The notes: generated by a model not told the origin, from the letters alone. A stretch of DNA of 64,000 nucleotides from Gramella sp. MT6 (GCF_019357415.1 NZ_CP048410.1:3374501-3438500), one strand, 5' to 3'; counted from the first letter of the stretch, positions 32,751 to 42,715 are shown. Translations and numbers: made by a program.

Positions 32751-35700
32751 ATGATCCTTTTCTTCGGAAACCAAACTACAAAGGTTTTTGCTGTGGAAAC
32801 CCACTCAGAACTTTCAGCTCAGGAAATCTCTAAACTAAACTGGCTTTTTGGAAATACGCAACAAATTCACAAATCTGCATTGGCAGATTTTTTTGTTGGC
32901 CCTCGCGCAGCCATGATCACTCCTTGGAGTACCAATGCGGTTGAGATCACCCAGAACATGGGAATTCATGGGCTTATTAGAATTGAAGAATTTCTAAGAG
33001 TCGATGAACATTTTCATGATTTCGACCCCATGCTTTCTCAAAAGTATAAGGCGTTAGATCAGGATATCTTTGATATTCATATTAATCCGGCGCCAATTGT
33101 CGAGGTTGATGATATAGCGGCCTATAACCAGCAGGAAGGTCTGGCATTAAATGCTGAAGAGGTTGCTTATCTTGAAGGACTGGCTGATAAATTAGGACGC
33201 AAACTTACCGACTCTGAAGTTTTCGGTTTCTCTCAGGTAAATTCTGAACACTGTCGCCATAAAATTTTCAATGGAACCTTTGTTATAGATGGCGAGGAAA
33301 AACCTTCTTCTCTCTTTAAACTTATAAGAAAGACTTCCGAAGAAAATCCGAATGATATTGTTTCCGCATACAAGGATAATGTTGCGTTTATTAAAGGGCC
33401 TAAAGTTGAACAATTCGCTCCAAAAGCGCCAGACGTTCCTGAATATTACCAGGTCAAGGATTTTGATTCGGTAATTTCCTTAAAAGCGGAAACTCATAAT
33501 TTCCCTACTACAGTTGAGCCATTTAATGGCGCAGCTACAGGTAGCGGTGGTGAAATTCGCGACAGGCTTGCCGGTGGTAAAGGGTCACTTCCCCTGGCTG
33601 GAACTGCTGTTTACATGACTTCTTATTCCCGTCTTGATAAAGACAGGAAATGGGAAAATGGAATGAAAGAAAGGGACTGGCTGTATCAGACTCCAATGGA
33701 AATTCTTATAAAGGCTTCTAACGGAGCATCAGATTTTGGAAATAAATTCGGGCAACCTTTGATCTCTGGATCTGTACTTACTTTTGAACATTCTGAGCAT
33801 GATCGTTCCCTGGGATATGATAAAGTTATTATGCTTGCGGGTGGTATTGGATACGGAAAAGAAAATCAGGCTTTAAAAGATATACCGAATAAAGGTGATA
33901 AGATTGTTGTTCTGGGAGGTGAAAATTACCGTATCGGGATGGGCGGAGCTGCCGTTTCTTCTGCCGATACTGGAGCATTTTCCAGCGGAATAGAGCTAAA
34001 TGCTATTCAGCGTTCTAATCCTGAGATGCAGAAAAGAGCTGCTAATGCTGTTAGAGGTATGGTAGAAAGTGATGAAAATCCTATCGTTTCTATCCATGAT
34101 CACGGTGCTGGCGGACACTTAAACTGTCTTAGTGAGCTTGTAGAAGAAAAAGGTGGAAAGATAGACCTTGATGCCTTACCTGTTGGAGATCCTACTTTAT
34201 CTGCAAAGGAGATCATTGGGAACGAATCACAGGAAAGAATGGGACTTGTAATTGGAGAGGCCCAAATTGCACAATTAAAAAGAGTAGCAGATCGTGAAAG
34301 GTCTCCAATGTATGAAGTTGGAAATGTCACTGGTGATCACCGATTTACATTTGAAGGAGAAAAATCCGGACAAAAGCCGATGGATCTTGAACTATCAGAT
34401 ATGTTTGGTAGTTCACCAAAAACGATAATGACAGATAAAAAGGTAAAAAGAGAATACGAGAATGTTAGCTATAACACAACGAAAATTCATGATTACCTGG
34501 AGCAACTGTTGCAATTAGAAGCTGTAGCCTGTAAGGACTGGTTGACCAATAAAGTTGACCGTTGTGTTTCTGGGAGGGTTGCTAAACAACAAACCGCCGG
34601 ACCGCTTCAGTTACCATTAAATAACTGTGGAGTAATGGCGTTGGATTATAAAGGAAAAGAAGGTGTAGCTACTTCTATTGGCCACTCCCCTGTTTCCGCA
34701 TTGGTAGATCCGGTTGCCGGCTCTAAAAATTCAATTGCAGAATCTTTATCGAATATAGTGTGGGCTCCATTGGAAAAAGGTCTGAAATCAATTTCTCTTT
34801 CAGCGAACTGGATGTGGCCTTGTAACAATGAAGGTGAAGATGCTAGATTATATGAAGCTGTTGAAGGCGTTTCAAAGTTTGCCATTTCCCTAGGTATCAA
34901 TGTTCCAACTGGAAAGGATTCACTTTCTATGAAACAGCGCTATAAAGATGGTGAAGTAATTTCTCCGGGAACCGTAATAATATCGGCGGCAGGACATTGT
35001 AATGATATTACTAAAGTTGTTGAGCCTGTACTTCAAAAAGACGGTGGGGATATCTATTATATTAACCTTTCCCAGGATAACTTTAAATTGGGTGGATCTT
35101 CTTTTGCCCAGATCCTGAATAAAGTTGGTAGCGAAGTGCCAACGATAAAGGATGACAAAAAATTCGCCGATGCTTTTAACGCTATTCAGGAATTGGTTAA
35201 AAAGGATCTAATCCTCGCAGGTCACGATGTGGCTTCAGGAGGATTAATCACTTCCCTTCTTGAAATGTGTTTTGCAGACGTTAATCTTAGCGCAGATCTC
35301 AATCTTTCTGCACTTAATGAGAAAGATATTGTAAAGCTTCTTTTCAATGAGAACTGTGGAATTATCTTCCAGGCAAAAGACAGCTCGGTAGAAGATATTC
35401 TTAAAGAAAAGAAAATAGAATTCTTCAAAATAGGTAAGGTAACCGAAGGAAATGATCTAAGAATTAAAAATTTCGGAGCAGATCTAAGCTTCAATATTCC
35501 TGAATTAAGAGACACCTGGTACAAAACTTCTTTCCTACTTGATGAGAGACAAAGCGGGATAGACAAAGCTACTGAACGATACCATAATTATAAAGAGCAG
35601 CCTCTGGAATTCAAGTTTCCAGAACATTTTACAGGAAAACTGCCTGAATTGGATTCAACTAAACCAAGAATTAAAGCGGCTATCATTCGTGAAAAAGGAT

Positions 35701-36416
35701 CGAATTCTGAACGTGAAATGGCCAGAGCTATGTATTTAGCCGGATTTGATGTTAAGGATGTACATATGACAGATCTTATTACCGGTCGTGAAACTCTGGA
35801 AGATATTCAATTTATTGCAGCGGTTGGTGGTTTCTCAAACTCAGATGTACTGGGAAGTGCTAAAGGATGGGCTGGAGCATTTCTTTACAATGAAAAAGCC
35901 AAGGAAGCTCTCGATAAATTCTTTGCCAGAAAAGATACTTTATCATTAGGAGTTTGTAACGGTTGCCAGTTATTCATTGAACTTGGACTTATAAATCCAG
36001 ATCATGAGCAGAAACCAAAGATGCTACATAATGAATCTCATAAATTTGAATGTAATTTCACTTCTGTGGAAATTCAGGAAAATAATTCTGTGATGCTTTC
36101 AACTCTTGCCGGCTCGAAACTCGGGATCTGGGCAGCTCACGGGGAAGGTAAATTCAGCTTTCCGTATGAAGAGGAGAAATATAATATCGTTGGTAAATAC
36201 GGTTATGAGGGTTATCCTGCAAATCCAAATGGGTCCCACTTCAATACGGCTGTTTTAACAGATGACACCGGTAGACACCTTGTAATGATGCCTCATTTAG
36301 AACGATCTACCTTTCAATGGAACTGGGCTCATTATCCTAAAGGAAGAAAAGACGAAGTTTCTCCATGGTTAGAAGGATTCGTAAATGCTAGAAAATGGCT
36401 GAAAAAGAAGCAGTAA
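32751..36416 (+). CDS. purL: Phosphoribosylformylglycinamidine synthase (single-chain)
   Basis: This 1221-residue single-chain FGAM synthase catalyses step four of purine synthesis using ATP and glutamine. The PurS-like N-terminal part is followed by two AIR-synthase-like halves, including LKAETHNFPTTVEPFNGAAT near residue 245 and HDHGAGGHLNCLSELVEEKG near 450. The C-terminal glutaminase domain has the nucleophile in LGVCNGCQL (Cys1069). The large fused type is typical of Gammaproteobacteria and Bacteroidota and replaces the separate PurS/PurL/PurQ found elsewhere. It is monocistronic, with a terminator 25 bases after the stop. Confidence 0.95.
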   Translation: MILFFGNQTTKVFAVETHSELSAQEISKLNWLFGNTQQIHKSALADFFVGPRAAMITPWSTNAVEITQNMGIHGLIRIEEFLRVDEHFHDFDPMLSQKYKALDQDIFDIHINPAPIVEVDDIAAYNQQEGLALNAEEVAYLEGLADKLGRKLTDSEVFGFSQVNSEHCRHKIFNGTFVIDGEEKPSSLFKLIRKTSEENPNDIVSAYKDNVAFIKGPKVEQFAPKAPDVPEYYQVKDFDSVISLKAETHNFPTTVEPFNGAATGSGGEIRDRLAGGKGSLPLAGTAVYMTSYSRLDKDRKWENGMKERDWLYQTPMEILIKASNGASDFGNKFGQPLISGSVLTFEHSEHDRSLGYDKVIMLAGGIGYGKENQALKDIPNKGDKIVVLGGENYRIGMGGAAVSSADTGAFSSGIELNAIQRSNPEMQKRAANAVRGMVESDENPIVSIHDHGAGGHLNCLSELVEEKGGKIDLDALPVGDPTLSAKEIIGNESQERMGLVIGEAQIAQLKRVADRERSPMYEVGNVTGDHRFTFEGEKSGQKPMDLELSDMFGSSPKTIMTDKKVKREYENVSYNTTKIHDYLEQLLQLEAVACKDWLTNKVDRCVSGRVAKQQTAGPLQLPLNNCGVMALDYKGKEGVATSIGHSPVSALVDPVAGSKNSIAESLSNIVWAPLEKGLKSISLSANWMWPCNNEGEDARLYEAVEGVSKFAISLGINVPTGKDSLSMKQRYKDGEVISPGTVIISAAGHCNDITKVVEPVLQKDGGDIYYINLSQDNFKLGGSSFAQILNKVGSEVPTIKDDKKFADAFNAIQELVKKDLILAGHDVASGGLITSLLEMCFADVNLSADLNLSALNEKDIVKLLFNENCGIIFQAKDSSVEDILKEKKIEFFKIGKVTEGNDLRIKNFGADLSFNIPELRDTWYKTSFLLDERQSGIDKATERYHNYKEQPLEFKFPEHFTGKLPELDSTKPRIKAAIIREKGSNSEREMARAMYLAGFDVKDVHMTDLITGRETLEDIQFIAAVGGFSNSDVLGSAKGWAGAFLYNEKAKEALDKFFARKDTLSLGVCNGCQLFIELGLINPDHEQKPKMLHNESHKFECNFTSVEIQENNSVMLSTLAGSKLGIWAAHGEGKFSFPYEEEKYNIVGKYGYEGYPANPNGSHFNTAVLTDDTGRHLVMMPHLERSTFQWNWAHYPKGRKDEVSPWLEGFVNARKWLKKKQ

Positions 36417-36441
36417 GAAGAAATTTTTATGAATAAAATTA

Positions 36442-36470
36442 AAGGGATGCTAAAAACATCCCTTCTTTTT
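36442..36470 (+). terminator. Terminator of purL
   Basis: AAGGGATG (36442-36449) and CATCCCTT (36457-36464) form an 8-bp stem with a 7-base loop, followed by a C and a T-run. Confidence 0.85.
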
Positions 36471-36482
36471 TGCATAATCAAT

Positions 36483-36511
36483 TTGAAGTAGCCCCCTTTT
36501 TTGCTATTTTG
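36483..36511 (+). promoter_or_regulatory. Candidate promoter of fadD
   Basis: TTG (36483-36485), 19 bases, then TATTTTG (36505-36511). The -7 is one T short of the TAnnTTTG consensus but the spacing is ideal. It lies 29 bases before the chosen ATG. Confidence 0.5.
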
Positions 36512-36540
36512 CGAAGCACATAAATAAATTGTTCAAATTG

Positions 36541-38322
36541 ATGAATGACATTAAACGACTCTTTGACTTCCCTTATTATCAGCTTGAAAACTTTCCTTTG
36601 GAAGAAGCTTTGGCCACTAAATATGGCAATGAATGGAAAACACTTTCAACTCAACAATATATAGATCAGGCAAATGCCATTAGCCGGGGACTTTTGAGAT
36701 TAGGAATTAAACCTAATGACAAGATCGCAGTTATTTCAACTTCTAATAGAACAGAGTGGAATGTAATGGATATTGGTATCCTGCAACTGGGAGCACAAAA
36801 CGTACCAATCTATCCTACGATCTCTGAAGAGGATTACGAGTATGTGATAAATCACAGTGGAGCAATTTATTGTTTTGTATCAGACCAAGAGGTTCTTGAT
36901 AAGGTTAACCGCATTAAAGCAACCACCAACCTTAAAGAAGTTTATAGTTTCGATGACATTTCTGGTTGCAAAAGCTGGAAAGAGATCTTGAAGGATGGTG
37001 AAGATAAAGGAAATCAGGATGAAGTTGAAAAATTAAAAGCCGCTGTAAAACCAGATGACCTTGCTACTTTAATATATACTTCTGGAACTACCGGAAGACC
37101 TAAAGGTGTAATGCTTACTCATGATAATATAGTAAGCGATGTACTGGGTAGTGCTCCACGTGTACCTTTTGAACCCGGTACCTTTGTGGCCCTGAGCTTT
37201 TTACCGGTTTGTCACATTTTTGAGAGAATGATATTATACCTATATCAATATTATTCGGTATCGGTTTATTTTGCTGAATCCATAGATAAGATAAGTGATA
37301 ACTTAAAAGAAGTAAAACCCCATGTGATCACGGCAGTCCCAAGATTGCTAGAAAAGGTTTATGATAAGATCATCGCTAAGGGAACCGCTCTTGACGGAAT
37401 TAAGAAAAACCTGTTCTTCTGGGCGGTAGAACTAGGTCTGGAGTATGAACCTTATGGTGCCAATGGTTGGTGGTATGAAACTAAATTAAAAATTGCCAGA
37501 AAGCTGATCTTCTCTAAATGGAAAGAAGGTCTGGGAGGAAATATTGAGCTTATTGTATCAGGTAGTGCTGCTTTACAGCCAAGGCTTGCGCGTGTTTTTG
37601 CAGCAGCTGAAATTCCGGTAATGGAAGGTTATGGTCTAACAGAATCTTCTCCGGTGATCGCTGTAAACGATCAAAGAAATCACGGTTTCAAAATTGGTAC
37701 AGTTGGTAAAGTTCTGGATAACGTAGAGGTAAAGATCGCGGAAGATGGAGAGATCCTTGCGAAAGGACCTAACATTATGAAGGGCTATTATAAGGATGAA
37801 GAAAAAACTAAAGAAGTTATAAATGGCGACGGATATTTCCATACTGGTGATATTGGTGAAATAGATAAAGATGGTTTCTTAAAGATCACTGACAGGAAAA
37901 AAGAGATGTTCAAAACATCTGGTGGTAAATACGTAGCACCTCAATTACTGGAAAATACTATGAAACAATCTCGTTTTATAGAACAGATCATGGTGGTAGG
38001 TGATGGAGAAAAAATGCCTGCAGCATTAATCCAACCGAATTTTGAATTTATTACAGACTGGGCACGTCGTAAAAATATCGACCTGGGTGAAGGAACCGAA
38101 AAAGATATTGCCAATAATAAATTGGTGAAGGAACGTATACAGGAAGAAGTAGATTTCTATAATCAGAAATTTGGTAAATGGGAAAGAGTTAAAACGATCG
38201 AGCTTACTCCTGAAACCTGGTCTATTGAAGAAGGCCACCTTACCCCTACTATGAAATTAAAAAGAAGGATTATAAGAGACCGCTATGAAGATCTTTATGA
38301 AAAATTATATGGTCGGTTTTAA
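36541..38322 (+). CDS. Long-chain acyl-CoA synthetase (AMP-forming)
   Basis: This enzyme of about 593 residues activates long-chain fatty acids with ATP and CoA. Signatures include the P-loop-like LIYTSGTTGRPKGVMLTHDN (about 175-195), the adenine-binding GYGLTESSPV (about 365), the ATP/AMP site YFHTGDIGEIDKDGFLKITD (about 437-456) and the lid lysine region KEMFKTSGGKYVAP. It resembles the FadD15/LACS branch. Translation probably starts at the ATG at 36541; an upstream in-frame TTG at 36529 is less likely. It stands on its own transcription unit just before the marR-fadNAE operon, supplying the acyl-CoA substrate for beta-oxidation. Confidence 0.92.
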   Translation: MNDIKRLFDFPYYQLENFPLEEALATKYGNEWKTLSTQQYIDQANAISRGLLRLGIKPNDKIAVISTSNRTEWNVMDIGILQLGAQNVPIYPTISEEDYEYVINHSGAIYCFVSDQEVLDKVNRIKATTNLKEVYSFDDISGCKSWKEILKDGEDKGNQDEVEKLKAAVKPDDLATLIYTSGTTGRPKGVMLTHDNIVSDVLGSAPRVPFEPGTFVALSFLPVCHIFERMILYLYQYYSVSVYFAESIDKISDNLKEVKPHVITAVPRLLEKVYDKIIAKGTALDGIKKNLFFWAVELGLEYEPYGANGWWYETKLKIARKLIFSKWKEGLGGNIELIVSGSAALQPRLARVFAAAEIPVMEGYGLTESSPVIAVNDQRNHGFKIGTVGKVLDNVEVKIAEDGEILAKGPNIMKGYYKDEEKTKEVINGDGYFHTGDIGEIDKDGFLKITDRKKEMFKTSGGKYVAPQLLENTMKQSRFIEQIMVVGDGEKMPAALIQPNFEFITDWARRKNIDLGEGTEKDIANNKLVKERIQEEVDFYNQKFGKWERVKTIELTPETWSIEEGHLTPTMKLKRRIIRDRYEDLYEKLYGRF

Positions 38323-38342
38323 TTAGACATTAAGAATTTGAT

Positions 38343-38375
38343 AAAAAAAGCTCCTCCTAATAAGAGGAGTTTTTT
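38343..38375 (+). terminator. Terminator of the acyl-CoA synthetase gene
   Basis: CTCCTC (38351-38356) and GAGGAG (38364-38369), extended by A-T pairs on both sides, form a hairpin with a 7-base loop and a T-run on the plus strand. Confidence 0.85.
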
Positions 38376-38429
38376 AGTTTTAAGAATATTTAGACCGTTA
38401 ATTCACTATATTAATATTTTAAACGAATT

Positions 38430-38449
38430 TTATTATGCATGCATAATAA
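38430..38449 (+). promoter_or_regulatory. Perfect 20-bp palindrome, putative MarR operator
   Basis: TTATTATGCATGCATAATAA is a perfect 20-bp palindrome that ends 7 bases before a consensus -7 element and so fills the spacer of the marR promoter. Size, symmetry and place fit a binding site for a dimeric MarR regulator acting on its own operon. Confidence 0.75.
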
Positions 38450-38456
38450 TTTTTCC

Positions 38457-38464
38457 TAACTTTG
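38457..38464 (+). promoter_or_regulatory. Consensus -7 element of the marR-fadNAE operon
   Basis: TAACTTTG matches TAnnTTTG perfectly, 18 bases before the ATG at 38483. It overlaps an upstream TTG in the same frame (38462), which argues against that codon as start. Confidence 0.55.
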
Positions 38465-38482
38465 GATTCATTCAAAATCCAG

Positions 38483-38935
38483 ATGAAAGAAAAAACAATA
38501 GATTATGTATTGCGTGCCACCTGGATGGCAGTCTCTAAAATGTATAACGAGGAGGCCGGAAAAGCAGGAAGCACAATGGCTACAGGATTTGCCCTACTTA
38601 GCATAGATCCTGAAGACGGCACCCCATCTACCTCACTTGGCCCCAAAATGGGCATGGAAGCTACCAGTCTTTCCAGGATCTTGAAAACCATGGAAGAAAA
38701 AGGCCTCATCATAAGGAAAAAGAATCCTAATGACGGGCGTAGCGTACTTATCTATTTAACCGAATTCGGTAAAGAGATGAGAGATTATTCTAAACGAGTG
38801 GTTCTTCGGTTTGATGAAGCGGTAAAAGAAAATGTTTCAGACAAAGATCTTAAGACCTTCATTGAAGTAGCCAACACTATTTTAGAATTGATAAGTGAAA
38901 AGAAGATTTATACAGAAGAAATAAATATCAGATAA
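38483..38935 (+). CDS. MarR family transcriptional regulator of the fad operon
   Basis: This winged-helix regulator has about 150 residues. The recognition segment is MGMEATSLSRILKTMEEKGL (about 54-73), and the wing is KNPNDGRSVLIYLTEFGKEM. The N- and C-terminal helices form the dimer interface. The ATG at 38483 is preferred to a TTG seven codons upstream. The gene is first in a run with fadN (18 bases on), fadA and fadE, so it most likely represses this operon and responds to fatty acids or acyl-CoA; the ligand is inferred. A perfect palindrome sits at its promoter. Confidence 0.85.
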   Translation: MKEKTIDYVLRATWMAVSKMYNEEAGKAGSTMATGFALLSIDPEDGTPSTSLGPKMGMEATSLSRILKTMEEKGLIIRKKNPNDGRSVLIYLTEFGKEMRDYSKRVVLRFDEAVKENVSDKDLKTFIEVANTILELISEKKIYTEEINIR

Positions 38936-38953
38936 AATAATAAACACCAACAA

Positions 38954-41359
38954 ATGAAAAGAAGGATTAATAAAGTCGCAGTTGTAGGATCCGGAATAAT
39001 GGGTAGCGGTATCGCTTGCCATTTTGCCAATATCGGCGTGGAAGTCTTACTTCTGGACATAGTTCCCCGCGAACTGAATGATAAGGAAAAGAAAAAAGGA
39101 CTCACCCTTGAAGACGAAGTAGTCCGAAACAGGATCGTTAACGATTCACTTCAGGAGTCTGTAAAGTCTAAACCCTCTCCTATTTACCACAAGGATTTTG
39201 TAAAACGGATAAAGACTGGAAATCTTGAAGATGATATTCATAAGGTTGCTGATGTAGACTGGATCATTGAGGTAGTTGTTGAACGTCTTGATATTAAGAA
39301 ACAGGTATTTGAAAACCTTGAAAAGCATAGAACTCCGGGAACTTTGATCACTTCGAACACTTCCGGAATTCCGATCAACTTTATGACCGAAGGTCGTAGT
39401 GATGACTTTAAAAAGCATTTCTGTGGAACTCACTTCTTTAACCCACCAAGATATTTAAGGTTATTTGAGATCATTCCTGGGAAAGAAACTTCTCAGGAAG
39501 TTCTTGATTTCCTTGAGATGTACGGCGAAAAATTCCTTGGAAAAAAGGCGGTTCTAGCAAAAGATACTCCTGCATTTATAGGTAATAGAATTGGAATCTT
39601 CTCTATCATGAGTCTTTTCCATACCGTTAAGGATATGGGAATGACTATCGAAGAGGTAGACAAACTTACGGGTCCGGTAATTGGTCGCCAGAAATCGGCA
39701 ACTTTTAGAACTGTAGACGTTGTTGGTTTAGATACATTGGTTCATGTTGCCAACGGTATTTATGAGAATGTTCCAGATGACGAGCAACATGACCTCTTCA
39801 AATTACCAGATTTCATCAATACCATGATGGAGAACAAATGGTTAGGAAGCAAAACCGGCCAGGGGTTCTATAAGAAAATTAAGAAGGACGACGGTTCCAG
39901 CGAGATCAAATCTCTTGATCTTGATACTATGGAATATCGCGATAGAAAGAGTGCTTCTTTCGCTACACTTGAGATGACAAAAACCATCGATAATGTTGCC
40001 GATCGTTTTGAAGTACTGGTTAAAGGAAAAGATAAAGCCGGAGACTTTTACAGAAAAAGTTTTTCAGCTCTTTTCGCATACGTATCTAACAGAATTCCAG
40101 AGATCGCAGATGAGCTATATAAAATAGATGATGCCATGAAGGCTGGATTCGGTTGGGAACATGGTCCTTTCCAAATCTGGGATGCGATCGGTGTTGAAAA
40201 AGGTATCGAAATGATGAAGGCTGAAGGTTACGAACCTGCTGCCTGGGTAAATGAAATGCTGGAAAGCGGAAGTAAGAGTTTCTACACCGTAAAAGAAGGC
40301 AATACCTATTACTATAGTATAGACGACAAGAAACAAACTAAGGTTCCTGGTCAGGATGCATTCATTATTCTTGACAACATCAGAGAATCTAAAGAAGTAT
40401 TCAAGAACAGCGGCGTAGTTGTAGAAGATCTTGGTGACGGAATCTTGAACGTTGAATTCAGAAGTAAAATGAATTCGATTGGTGGCGATGTTCTTGACGG
40501 AATTAATAAAGCAATTGATATCGCTGAAAAAGATTACCAGGGACTGGTTGTTGCCAATGATGGTAAAAACTTCTCTGTTGGTGCGAATATCGGTATGATA
40601 TTTATGATGGCGGTTGAGCAGGAATATGAAGAGCTTAACATGGCTATCAAATATTTCCAGGATACTATGATGAGAATGCGCTACTCCTCTATTCCAACGG
40701 TGGCTGCTCCTCACGCCATGACCCTTGGTGGTGGATGCGAGATGTCACTTCACGCAGATAAAGTTGTTGCCGCAGCAGAAACTTACATTGGATTAGTAGA
40801 ATTTGGTGTTGGTGTGATCCCTGGTGGTGGTGGAACCAAGGAAATGACGGTTAGAGCTTCTGATACTTTTCAGAAAGATGACGTAGAACTAAACCGACTA
40901 AGAGAACACTTCCTTACTATAGGAATGGCGAAAGTTTCAACTTCAGCATATGAAGCTTATGACCTGAACCTTCTTCAGAAAGGAAAAGATATTGTAGTTG
41001 TAAATCCAGACAGACAATTAGCGATCGCTAAGAAACATGCGCTGCTAATGGCTGAAAACGGATATACTAAACCAATTGAACGTACAGATATTAAAGTTCT
41101 TGGAAAACAGGCATTAGGTGCATTCCTAGTTGGAACAGACCAGATGGCAGCAGGAAAGTATATCAGCGAACATGATAAGAAGATCGCGAACAAACTGGCT
41201 TATGTAATGGCTGGCGGTGATCTTTCTGAAAACCAGATGGTAAGTGAACAATACTTATTAGAACTTGAAAGAGAAGCTTTCTTATCCCTTACAGGAGAAA
41301 GAAAAACTTTGGAAAGGCTTCAGCACATGCTTAAAAAAGGAAAACCATTAAGAAATTAG
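38954..41359 (+). CDS. fadN: 3-hydroxyacyl-CoA dehydrogenase/enoyl-CoA hydratase (FadN-type)
   Basis: This 801-residue bifunctional beta-oxidation enzyme has the NAD-dependent dehydrogenase first (KVAVVGSGIMGSGIACHFAN near residue 5, then GTHFFNPPRYLRLFEI) and the crotonase-fold hydratase last (NDGKNFSVGANIGM near 535 and LGGGCEMSLHADKVVAAAET near 590). This dehydrogenase-hydratase order and length match B. subtilis FadN, not E. coli FadB, where the hydratase comes first. Together with fadA and fadE downstream it recreates the Bacillus fadNAE gene order. An 11-bp inverted repeat begins at its stop codon. Confidence 0.92.
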   Translation: MKRRINKVAVVGSGIMGSGIACHFANIGVEVLLLDIVPRELNDKEKKKGLTLEDEVVRNRIVNDSLQESVKSKPSPIYHKDFVKRIKTGNLEDDIHKVADVDWIIEVVVERLDIKKQVFENLEKHRTPGTLITSNTSGIPINFMTEGRSDDFKKHFCGTHFFNPPRYLRLFEIIPGKETSQEVLDFLEMYGEKFLGKKAVLAKDTPAFIGNRIGIFSIMSLFHTVKDMGMTIEEVDKLTGPVIGRQKSATFRTVDVVGLDTLVHVANGIYENVPDDEQHDLFKLPDFINTMMENKWLGSKTGQGFYKKIKKDDGSSEIKSLDLDTMEYRDRKSASFATLEMTKTIDNVADRFEVLVKGKDKAGDFYRKSFSALFAYVSNRIPEIADELYKIDDAMKAGFGWEHGPFQIWDAIGVEKGIEMMKAEGYEPAAWVNEMLESGSKSFYTVKEGNTYYYSIDDKKQTKVPGQDAFIILDNIRESKEVFKNSGVVVEDLGDGILNVEFRSKMNSIGGDVLDGINKAIDIAEKDYQGLVVANDGKNFSVGANIGMIFMMAVEQEYEELNMAIKYFQDTMMRMRYSSIPTVAAPHAMTLGGGCEMSLHADKVVAAAETYIGLVEFGVGVIPGGGGTKEMTVRASDTFQKDDVELNRLREHFLTIGMAKVSTSAYEAYDLNLLQKGKDIVVVNPDRQLAIAKKHALLMAENGYTKPIERTDIKVLGKQALGAFLVGTDQMAAGKYISEHDKKIANKLAYVMAGGDLSENQMVSEQYLLELEREAFLSLTGERKTLERLQHMLKKGKPLRN

Positions 41360-41401
41360 ATTTGAGCAACTATTAAGACGAATCCAGAAACTCAAATCTA
41401 A
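41356..41401 (+). repeat. Inverted repeat in the fadN-fadA spacer
   Basis: TTAGATTTGAG (41356-41366) and CTCAAATCTAA (41391-41401) form a perfect 11-bp stem with a 24-base loop. There is no T-run, so it is not a classical terminator; it may protect or process the mRNA. It is followed by CTAAATACTAA (41405-41415). Confidence 0.6.
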
Positions 41402-41420
41402 TATCTAAATACTAAGAAAA

Positions 41421-42611
41421 ATGAAAACAGCATATATAGTAAAAGCATACAGAACCGCAGTAGGAAAGGCTCCTCGAGGAGTATTTCGCTTCAAAAGACC
41501 TGATGAACTGGCTGCGGAAACCATCCAGTATATGATGAATAAATTACCTGACTTCGATAAAACTCGTATCGACGATGTAATGGTAGGTAACGCGATGCCA
41601 GAAGCAGAACAGGGACTAAACGTTGGTAGATTGATCTCTCTTATGGGATTGAAGATCGAAGATGTGCCCGGAATGACAGTGAACAGATATTGTGCTTCTG
41701 GTTTGGAGACAATTTCTATCGCGACTGCTAAAATTCAGAGTGGAATGGCCGACTGTGTGATCGCAGGTGGTGCAGAAAGCATGAGTTATATCCCTATGGG
41801 AGGTTACAAGCCGGTACCAGATTACGAGGTAGCTAAAGAAGGTAACGAAGATTATTACTGGGGAATGGGATTAACTGCAGAAGCAGTTGCCAATAAATAC
41901 AAGGTCTCTCGTGAAGACCAGGATGAGTTCGCTTATCAATCTCACCAGAAAGCGATCAAAGCTCAGGCTGAAGATCGTTTCCAGGACCAGATCGTTCCGA
42001 TCACCATCGATGAGACCTATGTAGATGAGGATGGTAAAAAGAAGACCAAATCTTACACTGTAAATAAAGATGAAGGTCCTAGAAAAGATACTTCTATTGA
42101 AGTCTTGAATAAACTTAGACCGGTTTTCGCTGAAGGCGGAAGCGTGACTGCTGGTAACTCGTCTCAAATGAGTGACGGTGCGGCATTTGTAATGGTAATG
42201 AGTGAGGATATGGTTAAAGAACTTAATCTTGAACCTATTGCCCGAATGGTAAGTTACACCGCAGTTGGAGTTGAACCAAGAATTATGGGAATAGGACCAG
42301 TTCATGCGATTCCGAAGGCTCTAAAACAAGCTGGACTTAAACAGGACGACCTTGAGCTTATTGAACTGAACGAAGCTTTCGCTTCTCAGTCTTTAGCCGT
42401 GATCAGGGAATTAGGGCTGAACAAGGATAAGCTTAATGTGAACGGTGGCGCCATTTCTATGGGGCACCCACTTGGATGTACCGGAGCCAAACTATCTGTA
42501 CAGATCTTTGATGAAATGCGTAAGCGCGATTTAAAGAATAAACATTGTATGGTGACCATGTGTGTTGGTACAGGACAAGGCGCTGCAGGAGTTTTTGAAT
42601 TCTTGAACTAG
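41421..42611 (+). CDS. fadA: Acetyl-CoA acyltransferase (3-ketoacyl-CoA thiolase)
   Basis: This 396-residue thiolase completes beta-oxidation by splitting 3-ketoacyl-CoA with CoA. The acylated cysteine is Cys91 in NRYCASGLETI. The catalytic His lies in GGAISMGHPLGCTGA (about 350) and the second Cys in MCVGTGQGAAGVFEF. The gene follows fadN after 61 bases that contain a hairpin and the sequence CTAAATACTAA, and precedes fadE, forming part of the fadNAE block. Substrate range (long-chain degradative versus acetoacetyl-CoA) is inferred from the operon and the typical length. Confidence 0.93.
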   Translation: MKTAYIVKAYRTAVGKAPRGVFRFKRPDELAAETIQYMMNKLPDFDKTRIDDVMVGNAMPEAEQGLNVGRLISLMGLKIEDVPGMTVNRYCASGLETISIATAKIQSGMADCVIAGGAESMSYIPMGGYKPVPDYEVAKEGNEDYYWGMGLTAEAVANKYKVSREDQDEFAYQSHQKAIKAQAEDRFQDQIVPITIDETYVDEDGKKKTKSYTVNKDEGPRKDTSIEVLNKLRPVFAEGGSVTAGNSSQMSDGAAFVMVMSEDMVKELNLEPIARMVSYTAVGVEPRIMGIGPVHAIPKALKQAGLKQDDLELIELNEAFASQSLAVIRELGLNKDKLNVNGGAISMGHPLGCTGAKLSVQIFDEMRKRDLKNKHCMVTMCVGTGQGAAGVFEFLN

Positions 42612-42704
42612 AATTGATATTAAGATCTCAGTAATGAGATTACGATGAAATAATAAAATTAATAAAACATTTAAAGTGAGGTTCTCAATACTATGATCTC
42701 GCTA

Positions 42705-42715
42705 CTAAATACTAA
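42705..42715 (+). repeat. Second copy of CTAAATACTAA before fadE
   Basis: The 11-base sequence CTAAATACTAA is identical to 41405-41415 and lies 6 bases before the fadE ATG (5 bases before the fadA ATG in the other case). The same 110-base spacer also holds a short hairpin ATCTCAgtaaTGAGAT (42625-42640). Nothing else stands out in it. Confidence 0.55.
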
